Source: Brevundimonas diminuta
Lineage (GTDB): Bacteria; Pseudomonadota; Alphaproteobacteria; Caulobacterales; Caulobacteraceae
Direction: 5' to 3'
DNA length: 64,000 nt
Assembly: GCF_022654015.1 (NCBI RefSeq)
Contig: NZ_CP073063.1
Span: forward strand, 682,001 to 746,000
Position numbers and translations under genes: made by a program
Notes under the pieces: generated by a model
Database searches by the model: none
Seen by the model: the letters and a program-made list of their open reading frames with translations, nothing else
What the model was told of the DNA's origin: nothing
Shown here: one piece after another, positions 16,912 through 25,468 of the stretch
Layout: each line of letters opens with the position of its first letter
Position numbering within the stretch: the stretch's first letter is position 1

Positions 16912-17835
16912 TTGGACATCTATCTGCCGATCGCCGAGGTTTCGGTGAACTGGCCGACCCTGGTGATCCTGGGGGCGGTGGTCGGATTCGTGTCCGGCCT
17001 GTTCGGCATCGGCGGCGGCTTCCTGATGGCGCCGATCCTGGTCTTCCTGGGCATCCCCCCGACCGTCGCCGTCGCCAGCCAGGCCAGCCATGTCGTGGCC
17101 TCCTCGACCTCGGGCGTCATCCGCTATGCCGGGGCGGGTTCGGTCGATTTCAAGATGGGGTCGGTGATGGCGGCCGGCGGCGCGGCCGGCGCCCTGGCGG
17201 GGGTCGAGCTGTTTCGCTACCTGCGCCTGCTGGGCCAGGCCGATCTGGTCGTGGCTCTGTCCTATCTCGTCTTCCTGGGCGCGATCGGCATTCTGATGCT
17301 GAACGAGAGCCTGACCGAAATCCTGCGCCGCCGCCGGGGGCTGCCCGCGCCGCACAAACAGCGTCGGCGGCCGATGTGGCTGTATGGCCTGCCGCTGAAG
17401 ATGAAGTTTCCGAAGTCGGGCCTCTATATCAGCGCCCTGCCGCCGTTCGGACTGGGCGTCTTCGCAGGCGTCCTGTCGGCCATCATGGGGGTGGGCGGCG
17501 GCTTCATCCTGGTCCCGGCCATGCTCTATATCCTGCGCATGCGCGCGGGCGCGGTGGTGGGCACCAGCCTGTTCCAGATCATCATCACCACCGCCATCAC
17601 CACCATTCTTCAGGCCGGGCGTAACCAGACGGTCGACATCGTTCTGTCCACCATCCTGCTGCTCGGCGGTGTCGTCGGCGCCCAGATCGGCGCGCGCTTC
17701 GCCGGGCGGTTCCGCGCAGAGGAGTTGCGCGCAGCGCTGGGTCTGATCGTGCTGCTGGTCGGGATCCAGATGGGGCTGGATCTGTTCGTGCGGCCCAACG
17801 ACATCTTCATGATCGCGCCGGGGATCGCCGACTGA
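16912..17835 (+). CDS. TauE/SafE (TSUP) family anion exporter
   Basis: 307 aa from a TTG at 16912, giving the family-typical N-terminus DIYLPIAEVSVNW. An in-frame TTG at 16882 is an alternative. Two internally similar halves each carry the TSUP signature: GLFGIGGGFLMAPILVFLG and AIMGVGGGFILVPAMLYIL. Eight or so membrane helices are visible. Members export sulfite, sulfoacetate or related organosulfur anions. It is coupled by TGATG to the TIGR02186 gene, the usual partner in alphaproteobacteria. Confidence 0.9.
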   Translation: MDIYLPIAEVSVNWPTLVILGAVVGFVSGLFGIGGGFLMAPILVFLGIPPTVAVASQASHVVASSTSGVIRYAGAGSVDFKMGSVMAAGGAAGALAGVELFRYLRLLGQADLVVALSYLVFLGAIGILMLNESLTEILRRRRGLPAPHKQRRRPMWLYGLPLKMKFPKSGLYISALPPFGLGVFAGVLSAIMGVGGGFILVPAMLYILRMRAGAVVGTSLFQIIITTAITTILQAGRNQTVDIVLSTILLLGGVVGAQIGARFAGRFRAEELRAALGLIVLLVGIQMGLDLFVRPNDIFMIAPGIAD

Positions 17836-18644
17836 TGCAGGCGCTTCCCCCCCCTCCGCCCGCCGTTGCGGCCCCGCCGCTCGATCGGTCCGAAGCGACG
17901 ACCGGCGACCTGCGTGTCGCCGCCGCCCTGACCGACGCCCAGGTCCGGGTCGACAGCAGTTTTCGGGGTGCGTCCATTGTCCTCTACGGCGCCGTATTCA
18001 ATCCGACGCCTGAACCGGCGGACGTCGTGGTCGTTGTGCGGGGGCCGGACGCGCCGATCCGCCTGGTCAAGAAGACGCGCACTTCGGGTGTCTGGCTGAA
18101 CAGCCGGCCGGTGCTGTTCGAGGGCGCGCCCGGCTTCTACATGACCGCCTCGACCCGACCGCTCAGCGACATCGCCGACTTCGGCCAACTGCGCCGCCTG
18201 GGCGTCGGCGTCGATCACCTTCGCATTGATGCGCCCGAGGAAAGCCGCACCGTCACCCGCTACGGCGTGCGCGACGTGGTCGTCAGCCGTCTGGGCGACG
18301 ACTATCTGGACTGGCGCCGCGCCGTGATCCGGCTGAAGGAGGCCGCCGCCCTCTACGACACCGATTCCCAAGGGGTCGAGTTCGTTGACCGGGGCCTGTT
18401 CCGCGCCGAGGTCAAACTGCCCACCGTCGCCCCGACCGGCAAATACTACGCCGAGGTCTGGCTGTTTCAGGACGGCGAGCCGCAGTCAGTGTCGAACCTG
18501 ACGCTGACGGTCGAGAAAGTCGGGTTGGAGCGCGACATCTATGAGTTCGCCCACCGTCGGCCGTGGCTGTACGGCGTGCTGTGTGTCCTGCTGGCCGCCC
18601 TGACCGGCTACGGCGCTTCGCGCATTTTCAGCCGGCGGAGCTGA
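17835..18644 (+). CDS. TIGR02186 family alphaproteobacterial membrane protein
   Basis: 269 aa, starting one base inside the TauE/SafE stop. Family features are SSFRGASIVLYGAVFNP, VVVVRGPDAPIRLVKKTRT, GVWLNS and FYMTASTRPL, then a single C-terminal membrane helix (about 245-263, WLYGVLCVLLAALTGYGA). The extracytoplasmic body implies export, yet the N-terminus (MQALPPPPPAVAAPPLDRSE) lacks a signal peptide. Either export uses another route or the true start differs. It is probably a partner of the upstream exporter. Its 3' end overlaps gluQRS by 17 bases. Confidence 0.8.
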   Translation: MQALPPPPPAVAAPPLDRSEATTGDLRVAAALTDAQVRVDSSFRGASIVLYGAVFNPTPEPADVVVVVRGPDAPIRLVKKTRTSGVWLNSRPVLFEGAPGFYMTASTRPLSDIADFGQLRRLGVGVDHLRIDAPEESRTVTRYGVRDVVVSRLGDDYLDWRRAVIRLKEAAALYDTDSQGVEFVDRGLFRAEVKLPTVAPTGKYYAEVWLFQDGEPQSVSNLTLTVEKVGLERDIYEFAHRRPWLYGVLCVLLAALTGYGASRIFSRRS

Positions 18645-19488
18645 AGTCCAGTTCGGCGCGAAGGGCCTCGGCCGTCAATCCGCCGGCCCTCAGCTCGGCC
18701 AGGGTGATCGAGCGATCGCGCTTGGCGTAGCGCCGCCCGTCCGGCCCTGTCAGCAAGGCATGATGGCGATAGGTCGGCGCCGGCCAGCCCATCAGGGTTT
18801 GGATCAGCCGCTGCATATGGGTCGCCTCGAACAGGTCCTGACCCCGGATCACATGGGTGATCCCCTGCAGGGCGTCGTCATGGGTCACGGCCAGATGATA
18901 GGCGACGCCCGTATCCTTGCGCGCCAGAACGACATCGCCCGCCGCCTCGGGATCGACGGCGATGACGCCGGTTTCGCCGTTCGGACCCTCGCCCTCCTCG
19001 ACGAAACTCAGGCCGTTCCAGGCCGCCTCGCCCAAGGTCTCCCGCGCCCGATCCAGCGACAGCCGCCAGGCGAATGGCGCGCCCGAGGCCAGCAGACGCG
19101 CCTCCTCGTCCGCTGAATGCGGGCCGGGCCTCGCCGCCTCCATCGCCCCGTGTGGCGCGCCGCCGATGGCGTTCAGGATCTCCTTGCGCGTGCGGAAACA
19201 CCGATAGAGCAGGCCTCGCGCCCGCAGGTTTTCGATCACGGCGGCGTAGTCGCCCAGATGATCGGACTGGCGCCGGACCGGCGTCTCCCAATCCAGCCCC
19301 AGCCAGGCCAGATCCTCCAGAAGCCCCGCCTCATATTCCGGCCGGCATCGTGTCGGATCGATATCCTCGATGCGCAGCACGAACCGCCCGCCCGCCGCCT
19401 TCGCCGCCGTCCAGGCGGTCAGGGCCGAAAAAGCGTGGCCCTTGTGCAGGCGGCCGGTCGGCGAGGGGGCGAAGCGGGTGGCGAACAT
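18628..19488 (-). CDS. gluQ: glutamyl-Q tRNA(Asp) synthetase
   Basis: 286 aa from the ATG at 19488 (FATRFAPSPTGRLHKGHAFS). The frame continues upstream only as a shadow of the glycosylase gene. The class-I HIGH motif is HKGH and the KMSKS-like loop is YAKRDRSI. RIEDIDPTRCRPEYEAGL is intact. It has the GluRS catalytic core but no anticodon-binding domain, as expected for GluQRS. It charges queuosine at position 34 of tRNA(Asp) with glutamate, using tRNA modified by the queuosine pathway that includes queG in this window. Confidence 0.93.
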   Translation of the reverse strand: MFATRFAPSPTGRLHKGHAFSALTAWTAAKAAGGRFVLRIEDIDPTRCRPEYEAGLLEDLAWLGLDWETPVRRQSDHLGDYAAVIENLRARGLLYRCFRTRKEILNAIGGAPHGAMEAARPGPHSADEEARLLASGAPFAWRLSLDRARETLGEAAWNGLSFVEEGEGPNGETGVIAVDPEAAGDVVLARKDTGVAYHLAVTHDDALQGITHVIRGQDLFEATHMQRLIQTLMGWPAPTYRHHALLTGPDGRRYAKRDRSITLAELRAGGLTAEALRAELDFSSAG

Positions 19489-19569
19489 CAAGAATGTCTT
19501 TAGCGGTTTACGGCCCTCAACGGCGCCCCCGCTCTTTCCGACAAGCGCGACGGGCCGTAAGCATGGCGA

Positions 19570-20220
19570 ATGCCGTTCGCACCCACGCCTGATGACATCG
19601 CCGCCGCGCGTCGCGCGCTGGTCGCCGCCGATCCGGCGCTCGTGCGCGTGGATGCGCAGACGCCGCCGCTGGAATGGCGGTTGAGAGTGGGCGGATTCGA
19701 AGGCTTGTTCCGCATGATCGTGGAGCAGCAGGTGTCGGTCGCCTCGGCCGCTTCGGTCTGGGCGCGGCTGCGCGAAGGCATGGGCGGTATCACGCCCGAG
19801 CTGTTGCTGGCGCACGATCTGGATCAACTGCGCGGCATGGGCCTGTCGCGACAGAAGGCGACCTATGGTCAGGGCATCGCGCGGGCGCAGATTGCGGGCG
19901 AGATCGATCTGGAGCATCTGGCAAACCTCGATGATGACGCGGCGATCGCCTCCCTGACGGCGCTGAAGGGCGTGGGTCTGTGGACGGCCGAGGCCTATCT
20001 GATGATGTGCGAGGGGCGGCTTGATGTCTTCCCCGGCGGCGACGTGGCCTTGCAGGAGGCGATCCGCTGGGCGGACGGCGCAGAGGTTCGGCCTGATCAG
20101 AAGGGCGCCTATGCCCGCGCTGAGGTCTGGCGGCCCTATCGTGCGGTCGCCACGCACCTGCTGTGGGCCTGGTATACGGGCGTGAAACGTGGCGAGATCG
20201 CGCTGGATGCGCCGGCGTGA
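19570..20220 (+). CDS. AlkA-like DNA-3-methyladenine glycosylase (HhH-GPD)
   Basis: 216 aa. It has the helix-hairpin-helix (LTALKGVGLWTAEAYLMM) and the catalytic Asp in VFPGGDVALQEAI, both in the positions expected for AlkA-type glycosylases. MIVEQQVSVASAASVWARL forms the first conserved helical segment. It has no N-terminal AlkA beta domain, so it is the short form. It excises alkylated purines in base excision repair. The stop overlaps the start of the next gene (GTGA). Confidence 0.92.
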   Translation: MPFAPTPDDIAAARRALVAADPALVRVDAQTPPLEWRLRVGGFEGLFRMIVEQQVSVASAASVWARLREGMGGITPELLLAHDLDQLRGMGLSRQKATYGQGIARAQIAGEIDLEHLANLDDDAAIASLTALKGVGLWTAEAYLMMCEGRLDVFPGGDVALQEAIRWADGAEVRPDQKGAYARAEVWRPYRAVATHLLWAWYTGVKRGEIALDAPA

Positions 20221-20876
20221 CCCCGCTCGATCCGGCCCTGACCGAACCGCTGCGCAATCCGCAGACCGTGCTGACCGCGCTGGATTTCGCCGGCGTGGCG
20301 GTCTTCGCCGCCACCGGCGCCCTGGCCGCAGCGCGCGAGAAGCACGACGTGGTCACCTTCGCCTTCTTCGGCGCCATCACCGGTGTAGGCGGCGGGACGC
20401 TGCGTGACCTGTTGCTCGGCCTGCCGGTCTTCTGGGTGCAGGACTGGCGCTATCTGGCGGTCTGCCTGTTCGCCTCGACGGCCCTGTGGATGGTGGGGCA
20501 GCGCGACTGGCGGTTTCGCGCCCTGCTGTGGCTGGATGCCGTGGGTCTTGCGGCCTATGGCGTGATGGGGGCGGCCAAGGCCGAAGCGGCCGGGGCGCCG
20601 GCCCTGATCTGCATCGTCATGGGCACGCTGACGGCCTGTTTCGGCGGGGTCGTGCGCGACACCCTGGCGGGCCAGCCGTCGATCCTGCTGCGGCGAGAGA
20701 TCAACGTCACGGCCGCGATCCTGGCGGCAACGGTCTATATGGTGCTGCGGGGTCCAGGCGTCGGCGTCTGGCCCGCCGCCATCGTCGCGGCGCTGTCCGG
20801 CTTCCTGCTGCGTGCGGCCGCCCTGCGCTGGGGCTGGACCCTGCCGGGGTTTCCGGTTCACGCCCGCGGGGTCTGA
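20217..20876 (+). CDS. TRIC/UPF0126 family membrane protein
   Basis: 219 aa from the GTG at 20217, which overlaps the glycosylase stop by 4 bases. Seven hydrophobic helices form two inverted-like halves with the glycine-rich signatures GVGGGTLRDLLLG and CFGGVVRDTLAG, typical of prokaryotic TRIC channels (monovalent cation channels as homotrimers). The physiological role in bacteria is not established. Overlap with the glycosylase suggests co-translation, without a known functional link. Confidence 0.87.
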   Translation: MTPLDPALTEPLRNPQTVLTALDFAGVAVFAATGALAAAREKHDVVTFAFFGAITGVGGGTLRDLLLGLPVFWVQDWRYLAVCLFASTALWMVGQRDWRFRALLWLDAVGLAAYGVMGAAKAEAAGAPALICIVMGTLTACFGGVVRDTLAGQPSILLRREINVTAAILAATVYMVLRGPGVGVWPAAIVAALSGFLLRAAALRWGWTLPGFPVHARGV

Positions 20877-21017
20877 GACAAGACGTCACGAAAACGCTGC
20901 ACACTGGTCATGGCGATGAGCGGGAATCAGGGGTAGGCTGATCTCACAAGACTAGGGAAGGAGACGTGTCCTCACCTCTGTCGCCTCAAAATCCCCCCGT
21001 CTGAGCGGGAGGGCCTG

Positions 21018-21578
21018 ATGCAGGTTCTCCATCGACCGCCCTCCGGTTTTCCCGCGTTGGTGCTGAACGCCGACTTCCGTCCGCTGTCCTATTACCCGCT
21101 GTCGCTGTGGCCGTGGGAGGAGGCGGTCAAGGCGGTCTATCAGGACCGCGTGGACGTGGTGTCCCTGTATGACAAGGTCGTCCGCTCGCCGTCGATGGAG
21201 ATGCAGCTTCCCAGCGTGATCGCGCTGCGCAGCTATGTGGATCAGGACCGCAGCCCCGCCTTCACCCGCTTCAACGTTTTTCTGCGCGACGGTTTCGCCT
21301 GCCAATACTGCGGTCAGTCGGCTGAACTGACGTTCGACCATGTCATCCCCCGCTCACAGGGCGGACGCACGACCTGGGACAATATCGTCGCGGCCTGCAG
21401 CCCCTGCAATCTGGCCAAGGGCGGGCGAACGCCGCGCCAGGCCATGATGCCGATCCGCCGCGAACCCTATCGCCCCAACGCCTGGCAGCTTCAGGACGCC
21501 GGCCGACGCTTCCCGCCACACTATCTGCATCAGAGCTGGCTGGACTATCTTTATTGGGACATCGAGTTGGAGCCCTAG
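21018..21578 (+). CDS. HNH endonuclease family protein
   Basis: 186 aa. The HNH core is at about residues 95-145: CQYCG, LTFDHVIPRSQGGRTTWDN and ACSPCNLAKGGRTP, giving two zinc CxxC pairs and the catalytic DHV. The N-terminal part (LVLNADFRPLSYYPLSLWPW) is a conserved alphaproteobacterial extension. It is a chromosomal single-copy type often found in Caulobacterales and Rhizobiales, not obviously tied to restriction or phage. It overlaps the convergent VanZ gene by 4 bases at the stops. Confidence 0.9.
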   Translation: MQVLHRPPSGFPALVLNADFRPLSYYPLSLWPWEEAVKAVYQDRVDVVSLYDKVVRSPSMEMQLPSVIALRSYVDQDRSPAFTRFNVFLRDGFACQYCGQSAELTFDHVIPRSQGGRTTWDNIVAACSPCNLAKGGRTPRQAMMPIRREPYRPNAWQLQDAGRRFPPHYLHQSWLDYLYWDIELEP

Positions 21579-22036
21579 GGGCGCAGGACGGCGACGCCCG
21601 GGCGGCTGGTTTCGACGCGGCGACGGCGCAGTCGGCGATCCAGACGATCGATCTCGGCCAGGGTCATGTCCGGATGGCGGCGGAAGGCCTGGCGCAACTG
21701 TTCGATCCGGCCGGGCGCCCAGGCGGCGGCGACGCCGGCCGCGCCCGCCAGGAAATCGATGATCGAGACGCTGCGGCCGGTCAGGGCCTGAAGCAGTTCG
21801 GCGGCGAAGGCGGCGGCGATGACATAGAGGGCCAGGTCGTCGCGGCGCTGGTTCGGCGCGATCAGGAACAGGCCGCTGGCCACGCCATAGAAGGCGATCA
21901 CATGGGCAGCCTTGTCGTTCAGGCCGAAGACCTGTTCCAGACCCTGGAACGGTCCCAGCATCAGGACGGCCATGCCCAGCGCCGCCAGGGCGAAGCCGAG
22001 GCGGACGGTCATGACGATGCGGCGGGGCGTGAGCAT
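21575..22036 (-). CDS. VanZ family membrane protein
   Basis: 153 aa with four membrane helices. FGLNDKAAHVIAFYGVASGL is the VanZ-like DK-x-xH-xxxF motif, and AELLQALTGRSVSIIDFLAG is the second conserved stretch. The C-terminal 45 residues are charged and cytosolic (IDRLDRRLRRRRVE). VanZ proteins confer low-level teicoplanin resistance in some Gram-positives. The proteobacterial role is unknown. The start could be the ATG at 22036 or the one eight codons later. Confidence 0.8.
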   Translation of the reverse strand: MLTPRRIVMTVRLGFALAALGMAVLMLGPFQGLEQVFGLNDKAAHVIAFYGVASGLFLIAPNQRRDDLALYVIAAAFAAELLQALTGRSVSIIDFLAGAAGVAAAWAPGRIEQLRQAFRRHPDMTLAEIDRLDRRLRRRRVETSRPGVAVLRP

Positions 22037-22129
22037 GAGGCGGGTGTCCGTGACCTTGATCCGCCGTCATCCTGCATCGCCGTCCGCCAAGATGCGGTGA
22101 AGCGACGTGCTGAACGCTTTACGAACAGA

Positions 22130-22894
22130 CTATCGCAGGATCGCCCAATCCAGAGCGTGGACCCGGTCGCGTCCCAGGGCGGCGGCCAGGGGAGGGGCGG
22201 CGAACAGGTCGGCGATGGCGGGATCGCGCACGTTCAGCCCGCCGGTAAAGGCGCCGAAGGCCGGCAGGACGATGCGCGATCCGTCGGTGACGAAGCAAGG
22301 ACGGCGCACGCCGCGTCCATAGGCGGCGATCTTGGCGGCGGGGTGCAGGTGGCCCGCGACCTCGCCACGACGATCGTCGTCGGCGCTCAGCGCCTCCGGT
22401 TCGTGGGTCAGACGCAGCGCGCCCAAAGCCATATCGCCGACGATCCGGCCGGGCAGGCGGGACGCCGTGTCGGCATCGCGAGCCAGGCTGCGATTCAGGG
22501 CCTCGCGGTCGTGATTGCCTTCCAGCCACAGCCAGTCGCGCCCCGCCGCCAGCCGGTCCAGCCGCGCCCGGTCGTCGGCCGCCATACGGGGAATGGCCTT
22601 GGTGTCATGGAAGCTGTCGCCCAGCAGCACGACCAAGGCCGGGTTCAGCTCGACGATCTCGGCTTCCAGCCTGTCCAGCGTGGCCCGGCTGTCATAGGGC
22701 GGCAAAAGTTGGCCGCGCACGGCAAAGGCAGAGCCCTTTTCCAGATGCAGGTCTGCGACGATCAGGGTGCGGTGGGCCGGAACCCACATCGCGCCGGAAC
22801 AGCGCAGCACGCAGGCCTCGCCCGCGATCCGCACGCTCAGCGAACCGCAGATCTTGCGGGCCGGGGACAGGGTCTGGCGCAGGGCGGCGTTCAT
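22130..22894 (-). CDS. pdeM: ligase-associated DNA damage response endonuclease PdeM
   Basis: 254 aa. It has all the calcineurin-like metallophosphatase motifs: VADLHLEKG, LLGDSFHDT, LEGNHDRE and VAGHLHPAAK. TIGR-type PdeM proteins are nucleases encoded with an Lhr-family helicase, an ATP-dependent ligase and an exonuclease. Here the ATG overlaps the helicase stop by 4 bases (ATGA), so the pair is co-translated. No ligase or exonuclease is next to it. Confidence 0.9.
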   Translation of the reverse strand: MNAALRQTLSPARKICGSLSVRIAGEACVLRCSGAMWVPAHRTLIVADLHLEKGSAFAVRGQLLPPYDSRATLDRLEAEIVELNPALVVLLGDSFHDTKAIPRMAADDRARLDRLAAGRDWLWLEGNHDREALNRSLARDADTASRLPGRIVGDMALGALRLTHEPEALSADDDRRGEVAGHLHPAAKIAAYGRGVRRPCFVTDGSRIVLPAFGAFTGGLNVRDPAIADLFAAPPLAAALGRDRVHALDWAILR

Positions 22895-25410
22895 GCGGCG
22901 GCCCCCGACTGGCTGGGCGGCTCGGCGTCGTCCATGACCTCGGCGATCAGCAGGTCGGCGCTTTCGTCCAGGATCATTTCGGCGGCGTCTCCGCTGACCC
23001 GCTCGCGTCCGATCTGGACGAGCACAGGCACGCAGAAGGGCGAGGCGCGGTTCAAGGGTTGGTGGCGGATGCGCCCCTCGATGCGGGTCAGCATCTGGCC
23101 CAGGCGCGCGACGTCCAGCAGGCCGGAGGCCGCGTCGGCGCGGGCGGTCTTCAGCAGCAGATGGTCGGGTTGGTGGCGGCGAAGCACGTCGTAGATCAGG
23201 TCGGTGGAGAAGGTCACCTGCCGGCCGGTCTTTTCGGCGCCGGGCTGGCGGCGTTCGATCAAGCCTGAGATCAGGGCGCAATTGCGGAAGGATCGCTTCA
23301 TCATGAAGCTTTCCTCCAGCCAGGCTTCCAGATCGTCGCCCAGCATGTCCGGCTGGAACAGGGCGTCCAGATCGACCGTGTCCATCGGCTTGATCGACCA
23401 GATCGCCAGCGAATAGTCGGTCACGACGAACCCCAGCGGCCCGACGCCCATCCGGTCCAGCCGCCGGGTCAGCAGCATGCACAGGGTGGTGTGGGCCAGA
23501 TTGCCCTCGAACGGATAGGCCACCAGGAAATGCCGACTGCCGCGCGGGAAGGTTTCGACCAGCATGGATTCGGCGTCGGGAATGACCGAGCGGGTTTCCT
23601 GCAACTCCAGCCATTCCTGCACGTCGGGCGGCAGGACGCGCCAGTGATCGCGGTCGTGGATCATGGTGCGCACCCGGTCGGCCAGCGAAGTCGACAGCGG
23701 GAACTTCGATCCGCCCCACGACGGAATCTTGGGGTCGCTGTCATTGGCGTGGGTGACCAGGGCGTCGGTGCCGGTGATGCCCTGGAACGCCCAGGTCTGG
23801 CCGGCGAATTGGAAGGTGTCGCCGGGCGTCAGCTGTTCGAAATACCACTCCTCGGCCTCGCCGACTTTGCGGCCGCCGATCAGCTGGCGCGAGGCGCCGC
23901 CGCGACGGCTGGCGACGCGGACGTTCAGCGTGCCCGCCGAGACGATGGCGCCGACGTTCATGCGGTGCCGCTGGGCGATATGCTGGTTGCGGACCTTCCA
24001 GCGGCCATTCGGCGTGCGCACGATCCGGGCGAACCGGTCGTAGGTGCGCAGCGCATAGCCGCCGGTGGCGACGAAATCGACCACCTCCTCGAACTGCTCC
24101 CAGGTCACGGCGCGATAGGGGCCGCAGCCGGTGATCTCGTCATACAGGACCTGCATGTCGAACGGCTCGGAACAGGCGACGCCCATGACGTGCTGGGCCA
24201 AGGTGTCGAGCGTGCCGATATGGACCGGCTCCCAGTCGAAGGCGTTGTCCGCGACGGCCTCGCGCGCCGCTTGGCACTCCAGCATCTCGAACCGGCTGGC
24301 GGGCACCAGAAGCGCGCGCGACGGCTCGTCCAGCCGGTGGTTGGCGCGGCCGATCCGCTGGACCAGACGGCTGGATCCTTTAGGAGCGGCCATCTGGATC
24401 ACCAGATCGACGTCGCCCCAATCGATGCCCAGATCCAGCGTCGAGGTGCAGACCACGGCCCTGAGGTCGCCGCGCGCCATGGCCGCCTCGATCTTGCGCC
24501 GCTGCTCGGCCGCCAGCGAGCCGTGGTGCAGGCCGATGGGCAGGTTCTCGTCGTTTATGGCCCACAGCTGCTGGAACACGAACTCCGACTGCCAGCGGGT
24601 GTTGACGAAGATCAGCGCCAGGGTCGAACGCTGGATGGCGGCATAGACCTCCGGAATGGCGTGCTGGCCGGTGTGGCCGGCCCAAGGGACCTTGCCCTCT
24701 GAAATCAGCACGTCGATGACCGCCGGCGCGCCGGGATCGCCGCGGACGAGGGTCACATCGGCGACGCCGGGCGAGGGACTGAGCCATCCCCGGATCAGAT
24801 CGGGATCTTCGATGGTCGCGCTAAGCCCCACCCGGCGCATATCGGGTGCGAAACTTTGCAATCGCCCCAGACCCAGAGACAGCAGGTCCCCGCGCTTGCC
24901 GCTCCAGATCGCGTGCACCTCGTCCAGCACCACGCATCTCAGGTCGGCGAAATAGGACCGGGCGCCTTCCCAGGCGCAGAACAGGGCCAGCTGCTCGGGC
25001 GTGGTCAGCAGGATGTCGGGCGGGAAGTCGCGCTGTCGCTGGCGTTTGGACTGTTTGGTGTCGCCGGTGCGCGTCTCGACGTGGATGTTCAGCCCGATCT
25101 CGCGGATCGGAGTCATCAGGTTGCGCTCGACGTCCGTCGTCAGGGCCTTCAGCGGCGACAGATAAAGCGTATGCACCCCCGACCCTGGTCCCGTCGCCGG
25201 CTTCGGTCCGCGCTCGGCCAGGTCGATCAGGCTGGGCAGAAACCCCGCCAGCGTCTTGCCCCCGCCGGTCGGCGCGACCAGCAGGGCGTGGCTGCCGGCC
25301 TCTCCCGCCGCGACCATCTCCAGCTGATGCCGCCGGGGCGCCCAGCCGCGCGACGCGAACCAGTCGGCGAACAGGGGCGGAAGCGTTGCGGGAGCGGCGG
25401 CGGTCGTCAC
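22891..25410 (-). CDS. lhr: ligase-associated DEXH-box helicase (Lhr family)
   Basis: 839 aa, GTG start. Walker A is APTGGGKT (about residue 49), the Walker B box is DEVH in LDEVHAIWSG, motif III is GLSATIED, and motif VI is QRIGRANHR. After the two RecA domains come the winged-helix and Lhr-core regions (FEMLECQAAREAVADN, then the C-terminal domain from about 580). This is the short 'ligase-associated' Lhr rather than the very long Lhr. It is a 3'-5' helicase in DNA damage response and is cotranscribed with pdeM. Confidence 0.92.
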   Translation of the reverse strand: MTTAAAPATLPPLFADWFASRGWAPRRHQLEMVAAGEAGSHALLVAPTGGGKTLAGFLPSLIDLAERGPKPATGPGSGVHTLYLSPLKALTTDVERNLMTPIREIGLNIHVETRTGDTKQSKRQRQRDFPPDILLTTPEQLALFCAWEGARSYFADLRCVVLDEVHAIWSGKRGDLLSLGLGRLQSFAPDMRRVGLSATIEDPDLIRGWLSPSPGVADVTLVRGDPGAPAVIDVLISEGKVPWAGHTGQHAIPEVYAAIQRSTLALIFVNTRWQSEFVFQQLWAINDENLPIGLHHGSLAAEQRRKIEAAMARGDLRAVVCTSTLDLGIDWGDVDLVIQMAAPKGSSRLVQRIGRANHRLDEPSRALLVPASRFEMLECQAAREAVADNAFDWEPVHIGTLDTLAQHVMGVACSEPFDMQVLYDEITGCGPYRAVTWEQFEEVVDFVATGGYALRTYDRFARIVRTPNGRWKVRNQHIAQRHRMNVGAIVSAGTLNVRVASRRGGASRQLIGGRKVGEAEEWYFEQLTPGDTFQFAGQTWAFQGITGTDALVTHANDSDPKIPSWGGSKFPLSTSLADRVRTMIHDRDHWRVLPPDVQEWLELQETRSVIPDAESMLVETFPRGSRHFLVAYPFEGNLAHTTLCMLLTRRLDRMGVGPLGFVVTDYSLAIWSIKPMDTVDLDALFQPDMLGDDLEAWLEESFMMKRSFRNCALISGLIERRQPGAEKTGRQVTFSTDLIYDVLRRHQPDHLLLKTARADAASGLLDVARLGQMLTRIEGRIRHQPLNRASPFCVPVLVQIGRERVSGDAAEMILDESADLLIAEVMDDAEPPSQSGAAA

Positions 25411-25468
25411 GGTCGGGATATAGCATGTTCCCGTTCCGTTTCAGCCCCAGGCTCGCTATCTATCGGAC

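Noticed and set aside
13956-16919. A 987-codon open frame on the minus strand opposite podJ
   Set aside because: Frames opposite GC-rich genes stay open by base composition. The translation is low-complexity (Gly/Arg/Ala-rich), has no family similarity and the plus-strand podJ is clearly real.
18644-20157. A longer gluQRS extending upstream to a 509-codon frame
   Set aside because: The extra N-terminal part lies antisense to the glycosylase gene, and GluQRS begins at FATRFAPSPTG.
21554-23194. A 546-codon plus-strand frame opposite VanZ, PdeM and the helicase C-terminus
   Set aside because: It is a shadow of three well-supported genes and shows no conserved motif.
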